From contig CAJNOJ010000381.1 of assembly GCA_905250025.1 (NCBI GenBank), positions 22,765 through 86,764 on the forward strand: a stretch of 64,000 nt of DNA. Direction: 5' to 3'. A model generated the notes under the pieces. It saw only the letters and a list, made by a program, of their open reading frames with translations. It was not told the origin of the DNA and did not search any database. The DNA comes from Adineta ricciae (lineage: Eukaryota; Rotifera; Eurotatoria; Adinetida; Adinetidae). Within the stretch, counting starts at the first letter, position 1. Each line of letters opens with the position of its first letter. Shown here piece after piece: positions 1 to 13,494 of this stretch. The position numbers were made by a program, and so were the translations under genes.

Positions 1-698
1 TAGAAATATCGAAATGCAAGTGTCACTTTCTCCCCTGGAAACAGACAAATTGATTCTTGTGTTGACAGTACTAATATGATCAACTTCTTTACACATTACG
101 TATGATTACGTCGAAAAACAGCTGCGTTGAGATGGTATAGGAGAAATATGCACTCAAACTGATATGTTGATGTAATTAGATAAATCCACGATTTAAATCT
201 TCTGAGAATAACTCAGTAGCAATGAGCAGAAAATAAGAATGAGATTTTATAATGATGTACTTATATGTCTCACGTTCAAATAGGCATACGTTCACATATT
301 TGGTGTCCTTTTCTTTCTTTCTTTCTAAGTCATATAGAAATGCAGAATTTGTGATCAAACGCCAATTCTTGTTCAAAGTTGAGTGTGAGTTTACGAGGTG
401 TATTGTCACGCTAAGTTTAAACGATGAGCGTATGAATATCGATCATTTTAAACTATTTGCTATCTTTAGGCATACGAATGCCGAATCATCATGACGATTT
501 GTTTTCAAAAGAAGTTTTATATAATGTTTCGATTGTTCTGTGCACTGCCTGAGACAATACTCATATTATAGCGCATTTACGATGAAAACAATGCTTTTAT
601 TGATTCTCTGTTTGAGAGATGTTTATTCATAAATTTTAATCTTATTGTTATATTTTTGTCTATAGGTGTATGATGAATTTTGAAAACAATACCATCGA
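1..698. other. Intergenic, no gene seen
   Basis: AT-rich sequence downstream of the secreted coiled-coil gene that ends at 699. Short open frames overlap here on both strands, but none has recognisable domains or convincing splice partners. I see no RNA gene. Confidence 0.5.
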
Positions 699-2658
699 TT
701 ATGCTTTTGAGAACTCGTATGTGATCCAAAGTTTTTGAACACATTCTGGTACATAATTACATTGCCGGATTTGTTCGTTAGTGTATTGATCATCTATATG
801 AATTGCCTTCGTAACACGCATAAACGTTGCATAGGACGGTCTTCTCGCAGGTGGATCTTGTAGACAGGTATAAAACTTAGATTTGGCTCGTTCGGCAGCT
901 TCTTGATATTCTTTCAAATCGCTATTGTACGAAAAAGATTGTATGTGTACACTGTACGTAGTCGATAAGGGTGAGCAATCGATGGGTTCAGTTGGCGCAT
1001 ACGGATCTCTTGTTTCATCTTCCTCTAAAAAGAAATATTAACGTTATCTACTGGTAACACTTTTTTTATGCAGCTGTTTGTCAAAAGTTAATATCACTTT
1101 TTAGAATAAAAGTAGACAATTACGACTGCAATGAATTTCTGTTTAGGTTCTTATTCTTATTACCTGACATATTCGATACAGAATCTGTAATCGTAGAGCT
1201 GGAAGATTCTTCATAAACTGCACTTAAGTCACATTTGTCTTCTAAAACAAAAAAAAACAATACAAGAATGAAACACTTTTTTCATTATATATGATCACGA
1301 TCATGATTACCTTCTTCGTCGCTTGAATCTAGTCCGGTATTCATCGGCATTTGAGGTAATTTATCGGACAGTTGTTTTAGATTTGTGTTGATTTGACTCG
1401 TAGTCTCTTGAGAAATTTCAAATCCCAACGGTCTCATGACACTATTGTTGAGCATTTCATGATAGACACTATTGAGAGGTTCAATGACCGTTTCGAAATN
1501 TTTTCATTATATATGATCACGATCATGATTACCTTCTTCGTCGCTTGAATCTAGTCCGGTATTCATCGGCATTTGAGGTAATTTATCGGACAGTTGTTTT
1601 AGATTTGTGTTGATTTGACTCGTAGTCTCTTGAGAAATTTCAAATCCCAACGGTCTCATGACACTATTGTTGAGCATTTCATGATAGACACTATTGAGAG
1701 GTTCAATGACCGTTTCGAAATCTATCAACTGAACGATTGCATCACGAAGTACAGTGGATGAGCCGAGTATGTGCTTGAGATGCAGTTCAACACTTCTCAA
1801 TTGCTTCTCCATTGATGCTATCAAGGATTGTTCGGCTCGTTGTTCATTTAGACTAGATATAGTCGCCTGCAATTTAGCATTGGCGTCGTTGAGTTCTGCT
1901 TGAACTCTTTGATAATGCGCTTGTTGATTGTTCAAGTTCTGCTGATGTTGATGAAGACGCTCATGTGCTTGCTGCAGATTGTGGTGTACCGATGCTCGTC
2001 TTTCCTTAGCATTGTCGATACCACCTGAATTAATCACACTACACAATGGTTTACCGATTACATTACGGAAGATTCGAACTGGATTCAGTTCTCGAAGGAG
2101 ACCGCCGAGAAAACGCTTCCTACGTCGTCCCATATGGCATATGCGAGCTTGTCTAACCTCTTCCTCGGCATCTATGACTGCTTGATTGGCTAAACTTAAC
2201 GAATTTTGACTGTGATGTATCTCTGTTTGAACCACATTGATTTGATGTTGTGCAGAATGAATATTATGATTTGCTCGATGAATAGCTTCTTGAGTGTTGC
2301 GTATTTGTTCTTCTTGATTCGATACGGAAAGAACCAACTGACTGATCTGTTCAGCGGCAGCAGTACGCAACTTTTCAATGGCTTGAGTAGCTGCATGTAA
2401 TTGACTATGAACATTCTTCGCGGCGTACATGAGCGAATGAACCAACTCTTGGATACTTGTTTGATCACTTTCGACATCAGCTGCCAGTAGCTTTGCTACA
2501 ATCTGTTCGTTCAATGTGGTGTACGCTGTACGATACGGAGGTACAACTGATTCTACCAATTGCTGTTTGATAGAAGAGGATGCCATAGATTGTTTAGTTT
2601 GAAGATAACAAAAGAAGAGAAGCAGATTGATTATAATCGTTGACGCCATTTGATTCAT
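699..2658 (-). CDS. Secreted coiled-coil protein, three exons
   Basis: Not recognised as a named family. Exons (minus strand) are 2658-1533, 1241-1164 and 1024-699. Both introns are phase 1 with GT-AG ends, giving about 509 aa. The start is the ATG at 2658; another lies three codons on. An N-terminal hydrophobic stretch (residues ~5-18, IIINLLLFFCYL) looks like a signal peptide. Residues ~60-170 and ~215-300 are rich in Q/H/N/E heptads, typical of long helical coiled coils. Between them is a basic run, RRRKR, followed by FLGGLL, which resembles a proprotein-convertase site before a hydrophobic segment. The tail is acidic and Ser-rich (SSDEE) and then becomes P/Y-rich. The last codons of exon 1 are duplicated around the N at 1500, which I treat as an artefact; the gene reads through once one copy is dropped. 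A structural or surface role is possible; function unknown. Confidence 0.7.
1279..1721. other. 221-bp duplication around single-N gap (assembly artefact)
   Basis: Bases 1279-1499 and 1501-1721 appear identical and are separated by one N at 1500. The duplicated segment covers the end of exon 1 and the first donor site of the coiled-coil gene. The length, 221 bp, is the same as in the duplication around 4613. This fits two contigs with overlapping ends placed side by side without merging. Confidence 0.85.
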
Positions 2659-3199
2659 CGCTTTTCTGTTTGCAATGTCGTATCAGTGAAATTATTTCAT
2701 TTATATATTTTTGTTGCAAAGGAAGAGAGTTGAATTACATTCAAAAGAAGATAGGAAGTGATGACTGTGGCTTATCTAACAAAGATTGTATTACACTCCT
2801 CGGATATATTTCTCTAACTATTACGCATATGTTTTATGGAGTCAAAAGTCTAAAGAATATATTCATGTAAGGGATCATTTCAATGTTGGCGAGATGACCA
2901 ATCTGCTTGGTGAACTTGATATCCTGGCCGAAAATTTAAACAATCGCAGAGCAAGTGTGATGCATTTTTTGCTTGACCTTTGAATTAATATAGTAGAGAA
3001 AAGCTAAATAGGAAGCCTTTTTTTTTAAATCATGAATGAGGAAAGAGGGCTTTATTTGAAATTAAATTTCATAAGTAGAAGCGTTAGTAGGTTCATTTAA
3101 TGCTTGAAAAGCAAAAGAAAAAATATAGGTAAGTGACAAACAGTGTGGTACAGAGAAAGAAAATAACGCGCCGATGGCCAGTGTAGTTCATAGCTACGA
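2659..3199. other. Intergenic, presumed promoter of the coiled-coil gene
   Basis: Lies between the start of the minus-strand coiled-coil gene and the 3' end of the next minus-strand gene. It holds T-rich and A-rich tracts and no convincing coding region. Both neighbours run leftward, so it should contain the upstream region of one and the 3' end of the other. Confidence 0.4.
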
Positions 3200-5664
3200 T
3201 CATTTATCACCCCACACAGTATCGTCATCTTCCACAGGATTCTTCGCCACAGTAGTATCCTTACCTGAAGGGGCTTCTTGACTGATTATGCGTCTTGCCT
3301 CATCGATTGTTTGTTGGGCATTAATGTTTGGTCCACCCAAATGATTGATGAGCGTCGTCAGTTCTGTATTTCGTTTATTGAATTCTTGGTTGAATGTTTC
3401 CTTGCGCTCGCGGATGAGAGCATTTATTTGATCCAGAGTCTCATTTGTTTGACTTTGGAGACGTTGCACTAACATAATGCGTTCCTCGGTACTTCGAGCA
3501 TTAAGCATACCTGAAAGTCCTTCGAGGCGACGCATCAAATGTTTACTTGATACTTCGTAATAGGTTTTTGACATAACATAGAGAACATATGCTTCACGAT
3601 GAATACCAAAAGTATCCTCTTTGAGTACATCGATCAAATCCATTCGTAAGGCGTGTTCTAGTTCTTGACCTTCACCTGCCACTTGGAGAAATCGTCTCAA
3701 CGGACCTTTAATCATATCAGTGATATAAATGGACATTTTCGTAAAGAAATGTACGAATTTTTTCCATTGTTCATCGATTCGACTGAGCAATTTAAATGCT
3801 TCATTTAACATGGCGATGATCTCTTTATAATGCATAGTTGTCAGATCGAGTGACACCATTCTCGCTTGTGTTTTGTGCAGATGGTCGAGCAATTTCATGT
3901 ACTCAGCGGCCTGTTCATCTTGACGACGGCGCAATTCTGTCATGGTACTTTGCGCTATTTGTGCTTTGAAAATTTCATTTTGAGACGAGTCGCTTGCACC
4001 ATTACCATTTCCAACAGTGGAGAGACTTTGCGATGCCATTCTGGGATCCGAAAACTGATTCGCAGCCTGAAACGTTGTAGATTGTTGAACGAGTGTAGTC
4101 AATTCATCTTCTAGCTCTGTGTTAGTCTCATTATTGGAATTGGCTAGTTTAGCATTAACAACTGCTTGTTTTGCAACTTGTTCACTACGACTGATTAGTT
4201 CAAGTACCCGCGACTTCGCCGAATTATCTGGTAAATCCGCTATGAACTCGCGAAACATTTTAAATGCGGTACCGTAACTTTCTAATTGTTTAATGTTTGA
4301 ATTGTTTTTGAAGAAGGAATTTTTGAACCGTGTTAATGTATTGGAAAATTTGTCAGCCATGGCAAGCGTTTCACTTAGACCAAACGAAAGTGGTGTTTGG
4401 CCTCCATTATTTCCTACGAATCCTGCAGCGCCACCAGCCGAAGAACCCGATGATCTTCTTCCTGTGAAACCACTCAACATGAAAGCAGCGGATTCGGCGG
4501 CTAAATTTACGGTTTTGAGCATGCCACCAACGAAATCCCGTAGTATAGCTTTGTATCCCGTCGGTATATCATTCAAGGCTTTGTAATAGACTGATTCAGC
4601 TCTATTCGCTGCNGGTGTTTGGCCTCCATTATTTCCTACGAATCCTGCAGCGCCACCAGCCGAAGAACCCGATGATCTTCTTCCTGTGAAACCACTCAAC
4701 ATGAAAGCAGCGGATTCGGCGGCTAAATTTACGGTTTTGAGCATGCCACCAACGAAATCCCGTAGTATAGCTTTGTATCCCGTCGGTATATCATTCAAGG
4801 CTTTGTAATAGACTGATTCAGCTCTATTCGCTGCTTCAGTCGCTTGTTTATGATATTCAGCGCGTATTTTCTCTTGTTTCTCCAGGCCTTCCTTCTGCAC
4901 GCGCAGTACTTGCATTTCTCTTTCATTTTGTTCCACGTGTTGTTTATGATTGCTTTCTGTTTCTGCTGTGGACTGAATCACTTCTGCAAGAAGGTCCATT
5001 ACTCGCTCGAATTCTCTCCTTGTCTTGTTTGTTTCTGCGACACATTCATTGCCGGTATCTTCAATATTTTTCAAGACCCTGGGTAATAAACGAGCTAAAG
5101 TAGGTTGTGGATATTTTCCAGCAAGAAGTTTCAGTGCAGTTCTGATATGCTTTGGTATTTGAAGCATTCTCAGCTGGATCACGTGCATCGTTGAATCACC
5201 GCTCAGAAATGCTTTGTAGCTTTCTGCAATACAAAGAGAACCGTGTACATTAAAACTCGTCACGAATTGAGCTTCGTGTTTTACCATGTGACACTTGTAA
5301 AAGTGTGGCTCGAAACGAATCCGGACGTTGAATATAAGTAAATGTACGATTTGGTGAAAATGCACGAAGAGATACTTCCTTTGTGCTCGAAACAATAAGT
5401 AACTGTGCTAATAACTGTATTGTCATAGGTGCAACGAGCATTGATTCTTCCCAACTACTGTCAACTTCTATTCTTTCCATTAAAGCGTTGAGAATCGGCT
5501 TTTTCAATGTTGAATCAAGATCTTTTTAAAAAATAAGTCGAATATCGATGTTAACCCATGTGCAGAGATTGATGCTTACCTTTTGTTTCTCGAACGCTAC
5601 GTGTATGAGAATACACATATCCTATGTTCAAAAGAAAGACTATTCCAATAAAAGTACTGGACAT
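3200..5664 (-). CDS. Secreted helical protein with central hydrophobic Gly-rich segment (copy A)
   Basis: Exons are 5664-5580, 5521-5285 and 5223-3200, with phase-1 introns. Dropping the artefactual 222 nt around the N at 4613, which keeps the frame, gives about 707 aa. The ATG at 5664 opens a signal peptide (SSTFIGIVFLLNIGYVYS). After ~100 residues comes a long amphipathic helix region (ETNKTRREFERVMDLL onward). Next is a hydrophobic segment (DFVGGMLKTVNLAAESAAF) and a Ser/Gly-rich linker. A second long helical half contains a W-x4-FF motif (QWKKFVHFF) and ends in an acidic tail. Long helices around a short membrane-seeking segment recall the ClyA/Hbl alpha-helical pore-former fold, including eukaryotic relatives. 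That is an architectural analogy, not a homology call. A 5'-truncated reading that starts inside intron 2 is a shadow; splicing restores the frame. A second, truncated copy lies at 13495-14541. Confidence 0.72.
4392..4834. other. 221-bp duplication around single-N gap (assembly artefact)
   Basis: Bases 4392-4612 repeat as 4614-4834 with an N at 4613. Because 221+1 is divisible by three, the open frame stays open and falsely gains 74 codons. The sequence just after the N begins at the same point as the contig that starts at 13495 in copy B. The base after the left copy's end is also where copies A and B differ (t versus c), as expected at a branch point in an assembly graph. Confidence 0.85.
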
Positions 5665-7115
5665 GATCTAGTGCGCAGAAATAATCTTTTTTTTATGTGC
5701 TTCTGTCTCGTCGACGTATCCATGATATTTATAAATATTAGTGCTTCATAATACATAGAATAAATGGGAATTCCCATCTCATGTTCTGTATGAAATATTG
5801 TTATTCTGGGATAAATGATATTCTTATCTACTGTGACGAAAGAAACGCAAAAGAAGAGTATGCAACAACTGTCATTTAGGCTATATGTACAATAATATTG
5901 TATGGGAAAGAAAACCATGTACTGGGTACAAAAAAGAATGAATTATTACGAAGCTAATTTCATCTTAATGTTGATAGTCGGGATAATGCAACAGGAAAAG
6001 TGTTTCTCCACCGGCAGAACGATACTCTCTTATCATTCCCATTCACTAGTTCGATATAATTCTAATGTATCTTAAGTAAAGACAAAGTTTTCAGATTGGC
6101 AAATCGAAGAATGGAGAATTACTTGAAACACCGTCGAGACGTGTTCCTTGCATTGAAATCGCTCCTGAAACAATCAACACATTGTTAAATGGATATAAAA
6201 AAACAAACTATCTTAAATGAGTAATATCTTAACTTTTTATAACATGACGAAAAATAATTTCATTGACGTTGTTTCAAATTTGGATATGAAATATTCTCTA
6301 ATGTTTCAATTAAATTAACATACTGAATAGATCCGCATAGGGTGTGAGGAATGTTATCGAAACGTACCATGGAGAAAGTAATCTAATGTGTAAGGTACAT
6401 CTGTTGGAAATATGCTGCAAGTTTAACTTTATAGTGACTGGATATTGTTCGTAGTGCGTGGCATAATATAAAATAAAAATGACGAATAATAGACTCATAT
6501 ATACTAATGGATAATAATCAGAAGATAAGACAAGTGACTTTAAATGGTTGTTACCGATTTTGGTTACAGAGAAAAACAGTTTTAGTGTAGGTTCAAATTT
6601 GTTTAGGATGAATAATTCGCCTAGTGAGTCTGTATGTTGAAGTGACGTTTTCATTTCGCGAATGGTAATGAAAATGAACAGTACTATATGAAACAATCTA
6701 AGAATGGAAAAGATCAAATAGATCGCAGATTAAGCACGAAGTTAAGCGCGACGGTTCATCGTTTTTCATAGCAACGCGTACGAACTGTACCGTTTCTCCG
6801 TTTGATGACTGTTTGTCATTTGACGTTTTTCTTTCTCGGAGTAAGATAAAAGTTTTTTTCTATTCCTCAAGTAAATAACAAAAACAGTGAATGAATAATG
6901 TTTTTTCATTTTTCTTTGACGCCTTATGCGCTTTTTTCTTCAAAGCGAACGATTAAAGGTGAGTATTTATTATGAATACCGTGGCGTTGATTGTCTTGCA
7001 CCACAATGATTAAAATATGCCGCCGACATAAATTTTGATCGATTAGTGAGAATACTGTACGTCGTTTGCTATTTATTTTAGTGTAGTTGAAACAGAACAA
7101 TTCAATTTTGACATC
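5665..7115. promoter_or_regulatory. Divergent intergenic region between helical-protein and ZZ genes (copy A)
   Basis: About 1.45 kb separates two divergently transcribed genes. It aligns along nearly its whole length with 14542-16040 in copy B, with many substitutions and small indels. The most similar stretch is the ~400 bp before the ZZ gene (about 6700-7115). A minus-strand open frame at 6310-6717 encodes hydrophobic residues, but its counterpart in copy B loses the frame, so I do not call it a gene. Promoter function is inferred from position only. Confidence 0.45.
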
Positions 7116-9425
<2,310 letters not shown>

Positions 9426-9691
9426 ATCAAGATAATAAAAAATGCATTAGAACAATTCTTTGCATATCAATAGAATATTCGATTTGTTAACTGACATCCG
9501 TTTCTACATGAAAGCATGATACATCGATTAGTAAAGATTTATTTAAAAGTTTCTTGAGTTATAAGGAAAAGATAGAATTATTTGATGATGTTGCAACAGC
9601 TAGAATATATGAATTTTCTTCTAAAAATAAGCATTCCAATTTCTTCATCTTCCTTAGGTCTTTCACAAGTATGGTACTTCGCCAATCATCA

Positions 9692-11041
9692 TTATAAAAT
9701 AGTGCATGACCATGCGTCTGATAATCTAATTGGTGGCATTCTATGTTCCAAAGTTAGGAGCGGTTTTAAAGTATCGTATGAACGACGAATTGCCTCGATA
9801 CCAGCTTCATTACACGTTTCTGCACGTGGAAAGCCTACATAAACTACAGAACTGTATAGTACGCTTGTTTCAATCACCTTTCTTTCAGTGCAAATTAGGC
9901 CAAGTTTTCTTATCGCTTGCTCTCGTAATTCGCTCTGTAAAGCATCGTTCGTATTTTCTGCTTTCGTAAAGACAAAAAGAAACCGGCCAGGGTGCGAACG
10001 ATAATTCAACCAGTCTAAAACTCGCTTGACATTCGTTTCAACAGCAGATATAATTCGATCAGTTGATAGTACGACAATAACAGCATGAAGTATTTTAAAA
10101 TTGCGACTCACTCGACCTTTAATAAGATGAAAAATCTCATCATCAGTAAATCGCGTATCACACAGGCCGATTGTGTCAATGACTAAAACAGTTCGGCGAT
10201 TTTTAACAACAGTCCTATTGTTCTGATCTTTGTTATCAGGAGAGACTGATGTAATATCACCTTGTCCACGTATGAACACGATTTCTGGTGTTACACCTAT
10301 ATGACTAATTCTTGATTCACAAATTACTTGATTGAAAATCACGTTAATTAAATGACTTTTACCAGCACCGGTAGGACCTATGATTAACACGTTATATGTT
10401 GGTTCATCAGCATCAAGATAATAATCAACTTGTGTTGGAACATAATACGGCTGTAAAAATGAGTAAATTTGATCTCCACTTGCATTTACTTTATTATTCA
10501 AAGCTCGAATTCGAATATCAACAGGAAATGTATTCACCAGTCGTTTTTGATCGCTCATCATGTAATCACGAAAGATGTTCATTAACAACCCGCCACTTTC
10601 CATCTGACTACTTGTCCATCTTCCGTACAAAACATAATTCGCAACATGTTCGCAATTACGAAGACATAACGAATAATTTGATAAGCCAACAATCTGATCC
10701 ATTCGTCGTCGCATGATTTCATCAATTAAACATTCCGATCGTTGAATTTTTTCATATTCATGACGACATAATGTATTGATATTAACCAAAGCACTATAAA
10801 TGCTGAGATTCGCTGAGCCAAATTCAATAAAATACGTTCCATCGCTAACGAACCAATGGTGAAAGCTGACGCCACAATGAGTGCTCAAAGTTCTTCCAAG
10901 CCATGCATATTTTCCTACTGCAAAGCACCCTGGTGTAGCTAAGGTTTTTCGACTAGCCTCTCGAGCATTTTCATCGTAGTGTAACGTATGCCATATCCAT
11001 GTTTTCTTTTCAGCTTCCAAAAATGAAACTGAGCCTCCCAT
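9692..11041 (-). CDS. LRAT-like domain fused to AIG1/IMAP-type GTPase (copy A)
   Basis: Single coding exon, 449 aa. The start is the ATG at 11041; upstream a ttttcag suggests a 5'UTR intron. Residues ~10-150 carry LRAT/NlpC-P60-like landmarks: a His in FHHWFVSDG (~62) and the NCEH catalytic-Cys motif (Cys130), followed by YGRWTSSQ. LRAT-family enzymes are thiol acyltransferases or phospholipases acting on membrane lipids. From ~215 comes a GTPase: P-loop GPTGAGKS (222-229), G3 DTIG (289-292) and G4 TKAE (359-362), closest in style to the AIG1/IMAP immune GTPases. The protein begins MGGSVS, matching the N-myristoylation consensus, and ends CTIL, a CaaX box predicted to be geranylgeranylated. 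Both ends are thus predicted membrane anchors. It converges with the ZZ gene and is conserved in copy B. Confidence 0.82.
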   Translation of the reverse strand: MGGSVSFLEAEKKTWIWHTLHYDENAREASRKTLATPGCFAVGKYAWLGRTLSTHCGVSFHHWFVSDGTYFIEFGSANLSIYSALVNINTLCRHEYEKIQRSECLIDEIMRRRMDQIVGLSNYSLCLRNCEHVANYVLYGRWTSSQMESGGLLMNIFRDYMMSDQKRLVNTFPVDIRIRALNNKVNASGDQIYSFLQPYYVPTQVDYYLDADEPTYNVLIIGPTGAGKSHLINVIFNQVICESRISHIGVTPEIVFIRGQGDITSVSPDNKDQNNRTVVKNRRTVLVIDTIGLCDTRFTDDEIFHLIKGRVSRNFKILHAVIVVLSTDRIISAVETNVKRVLDWLNYRSHPGRFLFVFTKAENTNDALQSELREQAIRKLGLICTERKVIETSVLYSSVVYVGFPRAETCNEAGIEAIRRSYDTLKPLLTLEHRMPPIRLSDAWSCTIL

Positions 11042-11104
11042 AGTCACTTGGTACAATCTGAAAACATGCATATGTTTGTCAACGGTGGAAAAGAGTATCT
11101 GCAC

Positions 11105-12080
11105 TAGAAAATCAAGGAAGTTTTTGGATAGCTTATGTCATCGAGTGCGTGAGTAGTGTTCTAACCCCGTTACACCCGGTAATCATCCAAAACCAGATAA
11201 TTCACTACGTTGCCATATGCAGTTGAATCGGTGTATCCAACTCTATACCTAAATAGAAGTGCATCCAGGAAAACTGAGGAATGTGAGTGGATTTGGTGTA
11301 TCTGTCACAGTTACCATGAGACTTTAGTTAAGTTTGGAATGCGGGAAAAAAATTAAGGACAAAAATAAGAAGAATAAAAATATCTGTTTTTCTTTCTCTA
11401 CGCCTTCTATATCCCCGAAATGAAAAAGTCTGTAGATCGAAAAATAAAGTCGTCTTTTTTTCTAATTTTTCAACGCTCGGCTGTTCGAAAACAGTTTATT
11501 GGTTTAACGCAAGTAAAACTATTTGCTTTTCTCTCTCTACAACTCCTATATCCCCGAAATGAAAAAGTCTATCGATCGAAAAATAAAATCGTCTTTTTTT
11601 CTGATTTGGCAAAGTCTCGCATGTCCTGCTACTCGAATAAAATCATATATGTAAAAAAATTCATCGTTTTTTTTCTCTGCATAAAATTTCAATGTCCTGT
11701 ATACCCTCGCATTGAAAAAAATCAGAGTCAGCATAACCAATGGTAATAAAACAAAATTTTTCTTTATTATTTTCAATCTTTCGCCGAAACAGCAACATAT
11801 GATCAATTGTAAAAACTTTTCTTTTCTATTTTATTGAATTCTCAATGATCTTTCGGAATTTCGAAATATTTTCGTACACAATTATAGATTCTATTTTTTT
11901 CTCTTTAAAACATGAAAAAAATATTGACTTAGATATTATTTTGATACTCACGTAGAATCCAATCCTAACTAAATTCTTTAACCAACTGCGACATATCTAG
12001 CTCTATACCCAAGTCAGTGTGTGTCGGGAAGCTGAGGAACGTCAGCGGATTTGGCGTATCCAGCTATCACCCTCACCCTT
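11105..12080. repeat. Copy-A-specific inserted/repetitive segment
   Basis: Copies A and B align up to about 11140 (B: 20075) and again from about 12085 (B: 20345); between these points they are unrelated. In A the extra ~0.9 kb is AT-rich. It contains a similar ~90-bp motif near each edge (around 11235-11320 and 12000-12070, sharing gaggaaYgtSagYggatttgg) and an internal direct repeat. Near-terminal direct repeats suggest a degenerate mobile element. I see no coding sequence. Confidence 0.5.
11385..11600. repeat. Direct repeat, period ~138 bp, two units
   Basis: Two units sharing tatatccccgaaatgaaaaa, a short t/a-rich spacer and then cgtctttttttct. The first is around 11385-11460, the second around 11522-11600. 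A third, weaker unit may start near 11690 (tataccctcgcattgaaaaa). Confidence 0.65.
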
Positions 12081-13038
12081 AAGATGCAACAATTGATGGA
12101 GGTATTTATGCTGCAAAAGTAATCTTTTTATACAACAACTTTTTTTTACCACTAAAAACGAAAATTTTTCTCCAATACGTCACATGACGCACGACATCTA
12201 GTAATCATGACTCAGTAGATGTGCTTTTTCCATGTATTATTTATGTGAATCATGGCTAAATGAGTACAGCAAAGCTATCGTTTCATATGGTGGATAATAA
12301 CTTTTGAAACTATCCTTTTGTTCGGTTAAAGATTTATACTTGAATTGTTTACAAAATAGATGCATTATTCGATGCAAGTCTACTCATTTCATTATATTTC
12401 CTTCATTCCATGTATGCATTTTTACTCCACCGTCCTTTTATCATGAGTAATAGTTTGCCTGTATTGGCAAGACGAAAAATAATGTTATGATTCATTATCT
12501 CGCTTAATACATAAGGATAAAAATGCTGTCTTATCTCACGCACAGTTATGTTGGAAATTTTATACAAAGTGAACAATGTCAGAACGATACCAAATGAGCC
12601 AACAAGTAAAACGTGGTTGATCGCAAAAACGCCCAGATTTTATTAATAAAGATGTCATAGTGGAAAACGAACTGACCAGAAAGAAAAAGCTACATTCTTC
12701 AGTTTTTAATAAATCTCTTGTTTTCGCTGAACTTTATCGAATTGTGTCAAGAAAGTTTCCTGCGTATTTTTAATTGATAAGTAGTATTTATGAATTACAG
12801 TTGCAGAGAAAGCTTCGAAGAATCCATTCGATAGAAAAATCAAAACAACAACAAAGATAACCTTGTGAAAAGTATTGGACGAAAACAAAATAATGACACA
12901 TCGCAATAATGTTTACGCTTCGACTGTAGAAAGTAACGCTTGATTTCACATTAGTCAACGGAAATCTTTTTTTTTATACACTCGCAATGGGAATATATCT
13001 TCATTTGTTGATGATTTTCAACTTTTGAGAGGTGTAAT
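12081..13038. promoter_or_regulatory. Upstream region of dynamin-like gene, copy A
   Basis: Aligns with 20345-21283 in copy B. A minus-strand frame at 12706-12906 is nearly identical in both copies but lacks an in-frame ATG and recognisable features, so its conservation is explained by the duplication itself. No other coding signal is visible. Confidence 0.4.
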
Positions 13039-13493
13039 ATGTCTTGGAAAGAGAAACTACGTCGTTCATCAACAGAAAAATCCTCGCCACCATCATCGTC
13101 AATTAGAAAAGGAGGTAACGAACTTTCGAATACATTCGTTCCCAACGAAATCCAAGAGAACAATATTTCAATCCCATCATCAGCCTCGACAGCTCATCCA
13201 CTACAACCAGTTGCTTCCTTCTCCGCCTTAGGTACTTCCGCTCAACAATGGGCATATCAGCGAGGTGCCCAATCAGCACTTGCGATTACAGATCAAATTG
13301 AAGCTGATATACGAGAGGCTAGAAATATCATCGCTAATTATTCTATCGAACCCTTAGAATTTTTGCATCTCGGTAAGTCAATCAAACATAATCGTCTCAT
13401 GAGACTATTCAAACAAGAATTTTAGTTGATCGTTGGATTCAGCAACTTCTGAACGAATTTCTACAACTACGCGAGCATTTCAAACATCAATTG
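13039..13493 (+). CDS. Dynamin-like GTPase, 5' part only (copy A, cut by gap)
   Basis: Exon 1 is 13039-13372 and exon 2 starts at 13426 after a 53-nt phase-1 intron. The sequence stops at the N at 13494, 68 nt into exon 2. It matches the first 134 or so residues of the complete copy at 21284-23860 with a handful of substitutions (for example ITDQ versus TTDQ). Only the Ser/Pro-rich N-terminus and start of the helical region are present; the GTPase domain is missing. The 3' part at 38492-39707 could belong to this copy if scaffolding is wrong, but the two pieces do not meet. Confidence 0.8.
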
Positions 13494-13494
13494 N
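13494..13494. other. Single-N gap joining duplicated blocks A and B
   Basis: Left of the N is the dynamin-like gene in plus orientation, broken in exon 2. Right of it is the helical-protein gene in minus orientation, broken in exon 3. Neither gene is complete at the junction, so the adjacency of blocks A and B rests on scaffolding. Confidence 0.9.

Noticed and set aside
699..2658. Possibility that the RRRKR-FLGG protein is an endogenous viral envelope
   Set aside because: The rest of the protein is Q/H-rich coiled coil without the Cys pattern, C-terminal anchor or neighbouring retroviral genes; the intron pattern matches its cellular neighbours.
5223..5395. N-terminal stretch of a longer frame starting MFRAQRK before the helical-protein exon 3
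   Set aside because: It starts at TTG and runs through a 61-nt GT-AG intron. Splicing gives a signal peptide and continuous frame in both copies.
6310..6717. Minus-strand hydrophobic open frame, 135 codons, partly conserved in copy B (15325-15639)
   Set aside because: It starts at TTG, the copy B version changes frame after ~95 codons, and the region lies in a promoter-like spacer. Conservation is explained by the block duplication.
12706..12906. 66-codon minus-strand frame with signal-peptide-like N-terminus, nearly identical at 20949-21149
   Set aside because: No in-frame ATG (TTG start) and no splice partners found. Identity between recent duplicates is not evidence of coding.
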